NCBI GenBank assembly: GCA_937975525.1
Contig: CALJUJ010000456.1
Span: 1-6,379 of the forward strand
Origin: an uncultured bacterium
GTDB lineage: Bacteria > Desulfobacterota > Binatia > HRBIN30
Direction of reading: 5' to 3'
Length of the DNA: 6,379 nt
Within the stretch, counting starts at the first letter, position 1, and every line of letters begins with the position of its first letter. The notes under the pieces were generated by a model. It worked only from the letters and a program-made list of their open reading frames with translations, was not told the DNA's origin and did not search any database. Shown piece after piece: positions 1 through 6,379 of this stretch. Made by a program: the position numbers and the translations under genes.

Positions 1-2
1 AC

Positions 3-1538
3 TTCGTCGATCGCCTGGACGGGATGTTCGCCTTCGCCCTGTGGGACGCGCCACGCCGGCGGCTCGTGCTCGGGCGCGATCGCTTCGGCAAGAAGCCGCT
101 GTACCACGTCGGTAACCCCCGTCGAGGCTTCGCCTTTGCATCGGAGATCAAGGGGCTGTGGGGATTCACGGGCGTCGACCGCGAGGTCGACGTCGACGCG
201 CTCTGCGACTCCGTCTCCCTAGGCTATGTCCCACGAGACAAGTCGATCTATCGAAAAATTCGCCGCCTCCTGCCCGGGCACTTGCTGGTCGCCGAGGACG
301 GGACCGTGCGCAGTTGGGCCTACGCCGCGCTTTCGTTCGCGCCCAGGCATCGCGACCCGGCCGACGTCGAAGCGCTACGCACGGTGCTCGCGAACGCCGT
401 CGCCAAGCGACTGCGCAGCGACGTGCCCGTCGGTGCCTTTCTGAGCGGCGGTCTCGACTCGTCCACCGTCGTTCACGCGATGGCGAGCCAGGTTGCCGGC
501 AACGTGGCCACGGACGTCGTCGGCTTCTCCAGCGACGCATTCGACGAGCGGCCCTTCGCACGCGCGGTCGCCGATCAGTTCGCCACGGACCATCGCGCCA
601 CGGTCGTCGACGAAGACGTCGACGAGCTGGTCGTCGACCTCGCGCACGCCTTCGACGAGCCGTTCGCCGACTCGTCCGCCATGCCGACGTACTGCCTCGC
701 CCGCGTCGCTCGGGAGCGCTACACCGTCGCCCTTTCGGGCGACGGCGGCGACGAGATCTTCGCCGGCTACCAGCGCTACGGATTCGCCGCCCGCGAGGAT
801 CGGGCGCGCGACGTTCTCAGCCGCCGCTGGGCAGCGCCGCTGGCGGCGGCCCTCGCCGCTCGCCCCGTACGCGCCATCGCGACGCGTCTCGAGCTGCCGG
901 GTCGGGAGTTTCTGCAGCGGGTGTCCGAACCGGCGTGGAAGTCGTACCTGCATGCCGTCAGCGCGGTGGACGACGAAGAGAAGAATCGGCTACTGGCCCC
1001 CGACGTGCAGGACGCGTTGGGCGGCTATCGCACGGACACCCTCTTCGACGACCTCTACGCGGCCGCGGAAGGCGACACCGTCACGCGGCTGCAGGCGATC
1101 GACTTCGCCACCTACCTTCCCGACGACATCCTGACGAAGGTCGACCGCACCTCCATGGCCCACGGTCTCGAGGTGCGCTGCCCCCTCCTCGACCGAGACC
1201 TCGTCGCGCTCGTCGCCTCGCTGCCATCGTACCGGAGACGCAGCAGCTGGCGAGGCAAGATCATTCTCCGTGAGGCGATGCGCGGCATGCTGCCGCCGTG
1301 CGCGCTCGAGCGTCACAAGCAAGGCTTCTCGCTGCCTCTCGCCGCGTGGCTGCGCAAGCGCTGGGCCGGGCTGGTCGTCCGACACGTACTCGAGAATCGC
1401 CAGCTCGACCTCTTCGTCTCACGGTCCGAGGCGCGCCGTATCTGGGCGCAGCACCAGCGCGGCGAACGCGACCGGAGCCGGGCGCTGTGGACGATGGTGA
1501 TGCTCGGCGTGTGGGCCAGGCACGCGAGTGAAGACTGA
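3..1538 (+). CDS. Asparagine synthase (glutamine-hydrolysing)-like amidotransferase, exosortase A-associated type; 5' end missing
   Basis: The family transfers ammonia from glutamine to an ATP-activated carboxylate. Members in exopolysaccharide loci are thought to amidate sugar acids or related precursors in the cytoplasm, but the substrate here is unknown. The frame is open from base 3, and the first residues (FVDRLDGMFAFALWD) are conserved interior sequence of the N-terminal glutaminase domain. The ATG at 24 is therefore not the start. About 511 residues are present; roughly the first 110, including the catalytic Cys2, lie outside the window. Visible motifs, counted from base 3: RDRFGKKPLY and FASEIKGL at the end of the glutaminase domain; the ATP-pyrophosphatase loop SGGLDSS at about 148-154; SGDGGDEIFAGY from about 245; TKVDRTSM with its Lys at about 379; then GLEVRCPLLD and HKQGFSLPLAAWL. 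The synthetase domain looks complete and intact. The stretch around SAMPTYCLARVAR and the gene context resemble the exosortase A-associated amidotransferase 1 family (TIGR03108). A generic AsnB is the alternative. Confidence 0.93.
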   Translation, partial: FVDRLDGMFAFALWDAPRRRLVLGRDRFGKKPLYHVGNPRRGFAFASEIKGLWGFTGVDREVDVDALCDSVSLGYVPRDKSIYRKIRRLLPGHLLVAEDGTVRSWAYAALSFAPRHRDPADVEALRTVLANAVAKRLRSDVPVGAFLSGGLDSSTVVHAMASQVAGNVATDVVGFSSDAFDERPFARAVADQFATDHRATVVDEDVDELVVDLAHAFDEPFADSSAMPTYCLARVARERYTVALSGDGGDEIFAGYQRYGFAAREDRARDVLSRRWAAPLAAALAARPVRAIATRLELPGREFLQRVSEPAWKSYLHAVSAVDDEEKNRLLAPDVQDALGGYRTDTLFDDLYAAAEGDTVTRLQAIDFATYLPDDILTKVDRTSMAHGLEVRCPLLDRDLVALVASLPSYRRRSSWRGKIILREAMRGMLPPCALERHKQGFSLPLAAWLRKRWAGLVVRHVLENRQLDLFVSRSEARRIWAQHQRGERDRSRALWTMVMLGVWARHASED

Positions 1539-1539
1539 G

Positions 1540-2766
1540 ATGGAGCAAGTGAAGGCAACGAGCCGCGCGGCTCCGGTGCTGCACGTGCTCGACCACGCGC
1601 TGCCGGAAGTCACGGGATACAGCATCCGGAGCCACCACGTGCTACGCGCGCTCCGCGGCGCCGGCATTGCCGTCGTGGCCGTGCTTCCGGACGGGTCGCT
1701 GCGGCGCCCCGCGAGCACGACGATCGACGACGTCGAGTACGTTCGAGTACCCGCGAGGGTTGGGCCCAGCATGGCCGCCATGGCCAGCGGCACGCTGCGT
1801 TTCGCCGGCCAGGTACGTCGATTGGCGCGCGAACGGAACGCATCGTTGGTGCACGCGCATTCGCCCTCGCGCATCGGCGCAGCCGGCTGGCTGGCGGCGC
1901 GCCGGGCGCGCCTTCCCTTCGTCTACGAATGGCGCGGCCTCTGGGAGGAGAGCGCGATCGATCGCGGCTTGGCCGTCGCGGGCTCGCCGCGGCATCGTCT
2001 CAGCCGCGGGCTCGAGACCTTCGTCGTTCGTCACGCCGACGCCTTGGTCTGCCTGTCCGAAGGCTTGCACCGCGAAGCGACGGAACGCGGCATCGCCGAG
2101 CAGCGGATCCATCTCGCCCCGAACGGCGCCGACGTCGAGGGGCTTCGCCCTCCGCCAGCCGACGCCATGCCGAAGGTGCGCTTCGACATCGACGATCCGT
2201 TCGTGGTCGGCTACCTCGGATACTTTTTCGCCTACGAGGGGATCGACGTGCTCCTCGACGCGTTCGCGATCTTCCGCCAGGAAATGCCGCGCGCACGCCT
2301 GCTGCTGGTCGGCAGCGGCGACGAGGAGAACGCCCTGCGCGAGCGGGTCCGGCGGCTCGGGATCGAAACGGACGTCATGTTCACCGGTCCCGTGGCACAC
2401 GACGCCATCGCTCCGGCGTACGCCGCGTGCGACCTGGTCGTCTACCCGCGGCGCAGCACGCGATCGACCGAGCGAGTGACGCCGCTGAAACCTCTCGAAG
2501 CGATGGCGATGGGGCGCACGATCATCGCGTCGCGAGTTGGCGGCCTCGCCGAGCTCATCGTCGACGGCAGCAACGGCGTCCTGTCGACACCCGGGGACAT
2601 CGCCGACCTCGCCCGCACCCTTTCTCTCCTGTCCGCCGATGCCGCCGCACGCGCGCGTCTGGCACGAACGGCACGGCGCTTCGCGGAATCGCGATCCTGG
2701 ACCGACCTCGCACACTGCTACGCGCCCGCCTACGCAGCCGCGCACAGCGAGCGAACGGAGCGATGA
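1540..2766 (+). CDS. GT4 glycosyltransferase, exosortase A-associated Daro_2409-like family
   Basis: This is a predicted cytoplasmic retaining glycosyltransferase (GT-B fold) that adds a sugar from a nucleotide donor to a growing lipid-linked glycan. Donor and acceptor are unknown. It has 408 residues from ATG 1540, a normal GT4 length. The N-terminus VLHVLDHALPEVTGYSIRS (about residues 13-31), YEWRGLWEESAIDRG, GYLGYFFAYEGIDVLLDAF and TPLKPLEAMAMG match what I recall of the PEP-CTERM/exosortase A-associated glycosyltransferase family (TIGR04063, Daro_2409). The donor-site acidic pair is E311 and E320, spaced one residue wider than the classic E-x7-E; as I recall, this family reads ELVTPLKPLE there. 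The start is uncertain. ATG 1540 lies 1 nt after the upstream stop with GAAG 6 nt before it. In-frame GTG 1528 would add four residues and overlap that gene by 11 nt, with AGG 7 nt upstream. No frameshift or odd composition is visible. Confidence 0.9.
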   Translation: MEQVKATSRAAPVLHVLDHALPEVTGYSIRSHHVLRALRGAGIAVVAVLPDGSLRRPASTTIDDVEYVRVPARVGPSMAAMASGTLRFAGQVRRLARERNASLVHAHSPSRIGAAGWLAARRARLPFVYEWRGLWEESAIDRGLAVAGSPRHRLSRGLETFVVRHADALVCLSEGLHREATERGIAEQRIHLAPNGADVEGLRPPPADAMPKVRFDIDDPFVVGYLGYFFAYEGIDVLLDAFAIFRQEMPRARLLLVGSGDEENALRERVRRLGIETDVMFTGPVAHDAIAPAYAACDLVVYPRRSTRSTERVTPLKPLEAMAMGRTIIASRVGGLAELIVDGSNGVLSTPGDIADLARTLSLLSADAAARARLARTARRFAESRSWTDLAHCYAPAYAAAHSERTER

Positions 2767-4082
2767 CGGCACTCGAGCTGGGCTTCGTCGCTGTCGTCGC
2801 GATCTTCGCGGGCGTCGCGCTGGTACGACCATGGATCGGCCTGTGCGCCTACGCGTGGGTAGGCCTGATGGTCCCGCACCGCATGATCGGCGGCGCCGTG
2901 TACGACTTGCCGGCGGCGAAGGTCCTGGCGCTCGGTGTCCTCATCGGCTTGCTGACGACGCGCCAATGGCATCCCCCCCCACGTGCGCGCGAATGGTGGT
3001 GGCTCGCTGCCTTCTGGCTCGTCTGCGTTGCGTCGACGTTTGCGGATCCCGTGTCACCCGATGCCGCCTGGTTTCATCTCGAACGCTTCACCAAGGTGGT
3101 GGGGATGCTGGTTCCGACGGTACTGCTGCTCGCGGACGCCTCTCGCCTTCGCGCGTGGCTGAGCGTCATCGCCCTCTCGCTCGGCGCCGTCGGACTGATC
3201 ACCGGCGCACGAGCCGTAGCTACCGGCTTCTCGGTGCGTTTGTTCGGCCCCGAGCAATCGGTCATCGGCGACAACAACGCGCTCGCGTTCGCCCTCGTCG
3301 TCGCCGTACCGTTGCTCGTCGCCCTCGAGCGCCGTGCACCGACGACCTGGCAGCGTTGGGGCGCACGCTTGCTCGTCGCCGCCACCATTGCCGGCGTCGT
3401 CGGTACCTACTCACGCGGCTCCCTGGTGGTGCTGGCGCTGACGCTTCCGGCCACGCTCCTCTGCTTCTATCGTACGCGTGTCGCCTTCGCGTGGGTGCCC
3501 GGGGCGGCGCTCGCCGTGGCCCTCGTCGCGCCCCCAGCGTGGCTCGCACGCATGGCGACGATCCAGCCGACCGCGTACCGCGACGACGCGTCCGGCGCCG
3601 AACGGATGAAGTCGTGGTACGTCGCTTGGCGCCTGGGACTCGATCACCCCTTGCTCGGAGCCGGGTTCCGGCCATTCGCGGAGCACGTCTACGAGCGCTA
3701 CATTCCGGGCTACCGCGACTATCACAACGCGCACAATCACTTCCTGCAGGTACTGGCGGAGCACGGATTCACCGGGCTCGCTCTGTTCGTTGCGATCCTC
3801 ACCTCTACGGCATGGCGCCTGATCACGACCGTGCGCCGCGCCCGTGACGACCCCGACCTCGTCTGGGCCGCGACGTGGGCGCGCGGCGTCGGGCTCGCCC
3901 TCCTCGCGTACGTCCTCGGCGGCGCCTTCATCAACCTCGCCTACTTCGAGCTCCTCTACTGGCTGATCGCCGCCGCGATCTTGATCGAGAGGGTCACCGC
4001 GGATCTGCCCGCGACGGGTGCTCGCGACAACCAGGTTCGGTTCATGCGTGCCGTCGTCGACGAGATGCGCATGCGGCTTTGA
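2763..4082 (+). CDS. O-antigen ligase/polymerase-like membrane protein, putative exosortase A-associated O-glycosylation ligase
   Basis: This is a polytopic inner-membrane protein of 439 residues. The wider Wzy/WaaL family joins undecaprenyl-linked glycans to an acceptor or to each other on the periplasmic side. The N-terminus (RPWIGLCAYAWVGLMVPHR, then YDLPAAKVLALG) is typical of the exosortase A-associated putative O-glycosylation ligase family (TIGR03097). Further family-like motifs are GDNNALAFAL at about 169-178, TYSRGSL at about 215-221, the segment from GAERMKSWYVAW to LLGAGFRPF, and the His-rich periplasmic-loop motif HNAHNHFLQVLAEHGF from about residue 321. I count about ten hydrophobic segments by eye. 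ATG 2763 overlaps the previous stop as ATGA; a GGAG is present but only 2 nt before the ATG, so translational coupling is likely. The open frame extends upstream to 1929, but that part is an Arg-rich shadow of the glycosyltransferase gene. A run of eight C at 2973-2980 lies in the coding sequence (His-Pro-Pro-Pro). Whether it ligates to protein, LPS or polymer is not shown. Confidence 0.9.
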   Translation: MTALELGFVAVVAIFAGVALVRPWIGLCAYAWVGLMVPHRMIGGAVYDLPAAKVLALGVLIGLLTTRQWHPPPRAREWWWLAAFWLVCVASTFADPVSPDAAWFHLERFTKVVGMLVPTVLLLADASRLRAWLSVIALSLGAVGLITGARAVATGFSVRLFGPEQSVIGDNNALAFALVVAVPLLVALERRAPTTWQRWGARLLVAATIAGVVGTYSRGSLVVLALTLPATLLCFYRTRVAFAWVPGAALAVALVAPPAWLARMATIQPTAYRDDASGAERMKSWYVAWRLGLDHPLLGAGFRPFAEHVYERYIPGYRDYHNAHNHFLQVLAEHGFTGLALFVAILTSTAWRLITTVRRARDDPDLVWAATWARGVGLALLAYVLGGAFINLAYFELLYWLIAAAILIERVTADLPATGARDNQVRFMRAVVDEMRMRL

Positions 4083-5287
4083 TGCGCGTCCTCGTCCTCA
4101 GCCACGTCTACCCGCAGCCGAAGCGACCGTCGTTCGGACTCTTCGTGCACCGGCGCGTGGAGCACTTGCGCCGACACGCGGAGATCGAGGTCGTGGCTCC
4201 GTTGCCGACTTTCCCCCTGGGAACGCTGGCGGGGCGCACACCGCGACGGTGGGTGCCGCGCTGCCGCGACGACGACGGATTGCGCATCCACCATCCGTCC
4301 GTCCCTTCGATCCCGGCGGTGGGCCGCTCGATCGACGCGCTCGCCTGGGCAGCTTCGCTCGTTGCGGTCCTGCGTCGGGTGCGACGGTCCTTTCCGTTCG
4401 ACCTGATCGACGCTCACTTCGGCTATCCCGAGGGTGCGGCCGCGGCTCTTCTGGGCCGCTGGTTCCACTGCCCGGTCGTCGTCACGTTGCGCGGCAACGA
4501 GCTCGTCACATGTCGCACGCCAGCCTTGCGTCGCCAGCTCGCGCACGCTCTGCCCAGGGCTCGCGTCATCGCCGTCAGCCGGGAGCTCGCCGCGCTGGCC
4601 GGCGAGCTCGGCGCCCCTTCGGTCGACGTCATCGCCAACGGCGTCGACCGCGACCGGTTTCGTCCAGGCGACCGCGACACGGCCCGCCGAGAGCTCGGTT
4701 TGCCTCGCGAGCGGCCCTGCATCGTCGTTCCGGGAGCCTTCGTCCCATTGAAGGAGCAAGAGCGGATCATCGAGGCGCTGCCCCTTCTGCGCGCAGGTGA
4801 CCACGGTCGCTCGCTGTGCATCTTCGTGGGCCAACACGGGGGCGCGCATGATCGACGCGAATACCTGCGCCACTGCGCAGCCAGCCTCGGCGTCGCCGAC
4901 AGCGTCCGATTCGCTGTCGACCGCCCGCCCGACGAGATGCCGGCGTGGTTGCGTTCCGCCGACGTCGTCGCCAGCGCCGCGATCCGCGAAGGGTCGCCGA
5001 ACGCCCTGATCGAGGCCCTTGCCTGCGGACGACCCGTCGTCGCAACCGCCGTCGGCGGAGTCCCCGACCTCGTCGTGCCGGGCCACGACGGACTGCTGCT
5101 CCCACCTGCCGCAAGCCCGGAAGCGTGGGCGACCGCGCTCGCCGATGCGCTCGCTCGTGCGTGGGACACGGCCGCGATCGCCGCACGGGCGCACGCTCGC
5201 TCTTGGGCCCAGGTCGCCGATGAGGTCGCCCAGGTTTGGTCGACGGCCGTCGCCGAATCGCTCAGCGCTCGGCGACGAGGCGCGTGA
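4082..5287 (+). CDS. GT4 family glycosyltransferase
   Basis: A second predicted cytoplasmic GT-B glycosyltransferase, 401 residues, probably adding another sugar to the same glycan. The N-terminal acceptor domain begins MRVLVLSHVYPQPKRPSFGLFVHRR without a signal peptide, then has DAHFGYPEG (His112) and VVVTLRGNE. The inter-domain stretch is VIANGVDRDRF (Asn186), followed by the donor domain with PGAFVPLKEQERIIEAL. The E-x7-E donor motif is EGSPNALIEALACGRPVVA with Glu303 and Glu311. All key GT4 positions I can recognise are present. I cannot tie it to one named XrtA-associated subfamily, unlike its neighbours; it resembles general exopolysaccharide GT4 enzymes. ATG 4082 shares its A with the preceding TGA stop (TGATG), so translation is probably coupled by re-initiation; no strong ribosome binding site precedes it. 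The in-frame extension upstream to 3875 is a shadow. The 3' end overlaps the convergent gene by 26 bp. Confidence 0.9.
   Translation: MRVLVLSHVYPQPKRPSFGLFVHRRVEHLRRHAEIEVVAPLPTFPLGTLAGRTPRRWVPRCRDDDGLRIHHPSVPSIPAVGRSIDALAWAASLVAVLRRVRRSFPFDLIDAHFGYPEGAAAALLGRWFHCPVVVTLRGNELVTCRTPALRRQLAHALPRARVIAVSRELAALAGELGAPSVDVIANGVDRDRFRPGDRDTARRELGLPRERPCIVVPGAFVPLKEQERIIEALPLLRAGDHGRSLCIFVGQHGGAHDRREYLRHCAASLGVADSVRFAVDRPPDEMPAWLRSADVVASAAIREGSPNALIEALACGRPVVATAVGGVPDLVVPGHDGLLLPPAASPEAWATALADALARAWDTAAIAARAHARSWAQVADEVAQVWSTAVAESLSARRRGA
5248..5277. terminator. Hairpin at the convergent gene overlap, possible bidirectional terminator
   Basis: CGTCGCCGA (5248-5256) and TCGGCGACG (5269-5277) are perfect 9-bp reverse complements. 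Between them CGC-TCA-GCG (5259-5267) can add three more pairs. The hairpin covers the last codons of the + strand glycosyltransferase and the stop codon of the - strand membrane-protein gene, where two opposing transcripts would need to end. There is no T-run on either side, so it is not a classic intrinsic terminator. In GC-rich coding sequence a 9-bp stem can also arise by chance or codon bias. Confidence 0.35.
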
Positions 5288-6379
5288 TTCGCAGCCCGCG
5301 CACGACGTCGCGCGACGCGACCCGCCAGCCGGCGCCGTCGACCGCATCCGCGGGCGGGGCCGGGATCGATGCGTACGTCAGCGCCTGGACGCCGTACCGA
5401 GGCAGCTGCTCCAGCAACGCCTGCAGGCTCGCCCGGTCGGGGGTGTAGAGGATGCCACGATCGACGGTGAACTGAGCCAGCGAAGCGGGCATCCACCAAT
5501 GGGGCGTGGCGACCAGCGGCTCCGCGCGCAGCTGTTCCTCCCAGGCCGCCAGGCGCGCGTTGCTGCGCTGCACCATCGCCAGACCACGCACCTCGAGCGC
5601 GACACCCACCTGGGCGAGCACCAGGAAGGCGCCGACCACGCCGCGCCGCCAGCGTAGCGGCCGTCCCGAGACGGCGTAGGTCCAGACGCCGTACACCGCC
5701 ATCACCGCGAGCAGTGGGTAGAGGGTCAGCAAGTAGCGTTGCCCCCACTCGAGCCCGACCTCCAGGCGTCCGGCACGGATGTAGGTCAGGGAGATCGCCC
5801 CGTAGCCGAGCGGGGCATACGCGACGGTCAGAGCCGCGAGGAAACGCAGAGCCCGATCGCCTCCTCGCCACGCGCATGCGATGCCGAGCGGCGCCAGAAC
5901 GGCGACCGGCACCACCGGCAGCAGTCCGTGGAGAGAGCGATAGAACGGCGGGGCCAGGAGCAGGAACAGACTGAAACCACCAGCGAGGAGCGCCGCCAGG
6001 GACAGAGCGATCAGCTGCGCACGGAGCGAACGCAGCAACGCCGCCGCCATCGCCGCGGCCCAGCCGACGCAAGCCAAAGCGATGACTTCGTTGCCGACGG
6101 CGAGCGCTTCGTCGACGCCGGTGTGAACGAAGACGTCGATGAGACTGCGCGGCGATCCCATCGCCCCCTCGAGTCGGCCCAGCGCCTCGGTGGGCAGCTC
6201 TCGGAGGAAGCGCCAGTGGCGGTCGCTCAGCGACCAGCCCGCCAGCGCCGCGGCAGCCAGCGAGCTCGCACCGACCCAGGCGATCCGTTGCGCACCGACG
6301 TTCGCGGCCGCCGGCTCGGGCTCCACGGGGGAGTGCGAGCCGGCGGCCGCGGACGTCAGTGCGCAACGGATCGCCTGGG
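5262..6379 (-). CDS. Polytopic membrane protein, probable C-terminal part of a GT-C type (PMT/ArnT-like) glycosyltransferase; 5' end unresolved
   Basis: The - strand frame ends at TGA 5264-5262 and stays open to the right edge. Counted from GTG 6326 it gives 354 residues with about seven hydrophobic helices (roughly 14-33, 81-98, 104-125, 133-152, 160-180, 199-219 and 228-248), then a soluble tail of about 105 residues. The segment LEWGQRYLLTLYPLLAVMA resembles the (W)GxRYLLPxxP stretch of GT39-like membrane enzymes, and helices followed by a small soluble tail fit a GT-C protein. The N-terminal catalytic Asp-containing loop of such enzymes is absent, so this is more likely a 5' truncation than a complete protein. 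GTG 6326 sits at the centre of a long inverted repeat, and no convincing ribosome site precedes it. Residues upstream of it may be artefactual. If it is a GT-C enzyme it would use lipid-linked sugars outside the membrane and might decorate the neighbouring glycan, but it is in a separate, convergent transcript. That it is a real membrane-protein gene is well supported; the function is not. Confidence 0.72.
   Translation of the reverse strand, partial: QAIRCALTSAAAGSHSPVEPEPAAANVGAQRIAWVGASSLAAAALAGWSLSDRHWRFLRELPTEALGRLEGAMGSPRSLIDVFVHTGVDEALAVGNEVIALACVGWAAAMAAALLRSLRAQLIALSLAALLAGGFSLFLLLAPPFYRSLHGLLPVVPVAVLAPLGIACAWRGGDRALRFLAALTVAYAPLGYGAISLTYIRAGRLEVGLEWGQRYLLTLYPLLAVMAVYGVWTYAVSGRPLRWRRGVVGAFLVLAQVGVALEVRGLAMVQRSNARLAAWEEQLRAEPLVATPHWWMPASLAQFTVDRGILYTPDRASLQALLEQLPRYGVQALTYASIPAPPADAVDGAGWRVASRDVVRGLRITRLVAER
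6275..6379. repeat. Long near-perfect inverted repeat (50-nt arms) at the window edge
   Basis: The left arm 6275-6324 and right arm 6330-6379 are reverse complements at 46 of 50 positions, around a 5-nt centre (6325-6329). The outermost 20 nt are identical: CCCAGGCGATCCGTTGCGCA at 6275-6294 against its reverse complement at 6360-6379. Mismatched pairs are 6296/6358, 6302/6352, 6319/6335 and 6320/6334. The repeat runs to the final base, so its true length is unknown. It lies inside the open frame of the - strand membrane-protein gene and includes that frame's GTG at 6326. It is either a fold-back (chimeric) contig end or a genuine palindrome. Confidence 0.9.

Noticed and set aside
24..26. ATG at 24 as the start of the amidotransferase.
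   Set aside because: The codons before it (FVDRLDG) continue the conserved family sequence, and the glutaminase domain would be mostly missing. The gene is cut by the window edge.
1929..2762. In-frame upstream extension of the ligase gene by 278 codons.
   Set aside because: The translation is Arg-rich and overlaps the glycosyltransferase. The membrane-protein homology begins exactly at ATG 2763.
1642..2832. A 396-codon - strand frame antisense to the first glycosyltransferase.
   Set aside because: Low-complexity Arg/Ala/Asp-rich translation with no motif; it is a shadow of the well-supported + strand gene.
3875..4081. In-frame upstream extension of the second GT4 gene by 69 codons.
   Set aside because: Arg-rich shadow of the ligase gene's last helices. 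The GT4 N-terminus MRVLVLSHVYP begins at 4082.
4423..6366. A 647-codon open frame on the - strand.
   Set aside because: It is rich in Arg, Ala and Gly with no recognisable domain. It runs antisense to the GT4 gene and out of frame with the membrane-protein gene, both of which have clear protein signatures. Long spurious frames are expected at this GC content.
1..6379. tRNA or rRNA genes, CRISPR array, insertion sequence, attachment site or riboswitch.
   Set aside because: None seen on reading. Almost every base is assigned to protein genes, and no direct-repeat arrays, transposase or integrase motifs appear. The only large repeat is the edge palindrome at 6275-6379.

Overview
The window is about two-thirds G+C or more, judged by eye. 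It is almost entirely coding, with no gap over 300 bases. It holds four tightly packed genes on the + strand and one membrane-protein gene on the - strand that converges on them. I see no tRNA, rRNA, CRISPR array, insertion sequence or integrase. The composition and gene families suggest a high-GC, environmental Gram-negative bacterium. Exosortase A (XrtA)/PEP-CTERM loci are best known from proteobacteria and some other diderm phyla. I cannot name a phylum from this sequence.

The + strand run (start of window to 5287) looks like part of an XrtA/PEP-CTERM-associated exopolysaccharide locus. In order it encodes: (1) an asparagine-synthase-like amidotransferase, 5'-truncated by the window edge; (2) a GT4 glycosyltransferase resembling the exosortase A-associated Daro_2409 family; (3) a polytopic membrane protein resembling the exosortase A-associated O-glycosylation ligase/O-antigen ligase family; (4) a second GT4 glycosyltransferase. 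Junctions are 1 nt apart, a 4-nt ATGA overlap and a 1-nt TGATG overlap, so the four are probably co-transcribed and translationally coupled. The likely division of labour is that the cytoplasmic glycosyltransferases build a lipid-linked glycan, the amidotransferase converts a carboxylate on a sugar or related precursor to an amide, and the membrane ligase/polymerase joins or transfers the finished glycan outside the inner membrane. Neither the exosortase nor a PEP-CTERM substrate is in the window, so the XrtA link rests on family resemblance of genes 1-3.

The - strand gene (stop at 5262, open to the right edge) encodes about seven membrane helices followed by a soluble C-terminal domain. It looks like the C-terminal part of a GT-C type membrane glycosyltransferase. 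Its last codons overlap the end of gene 4 by 26 bp, and a 9-bp-stem hairpin sits exactly on that overlap.

The most unusual structural feature is at the right edge. Positions 6275-6379 form a long, nearly perfect inverted repeat: 50-nt arms, 46 of 50 matching, with the outer 20 nt identical and running to the last base. It is either a genuine large palindrome or, more likely, a fold-back artefact at a contig end. It makes the N-terminus of the - strand gene unreliable. I did not find a clearly new biological system here.
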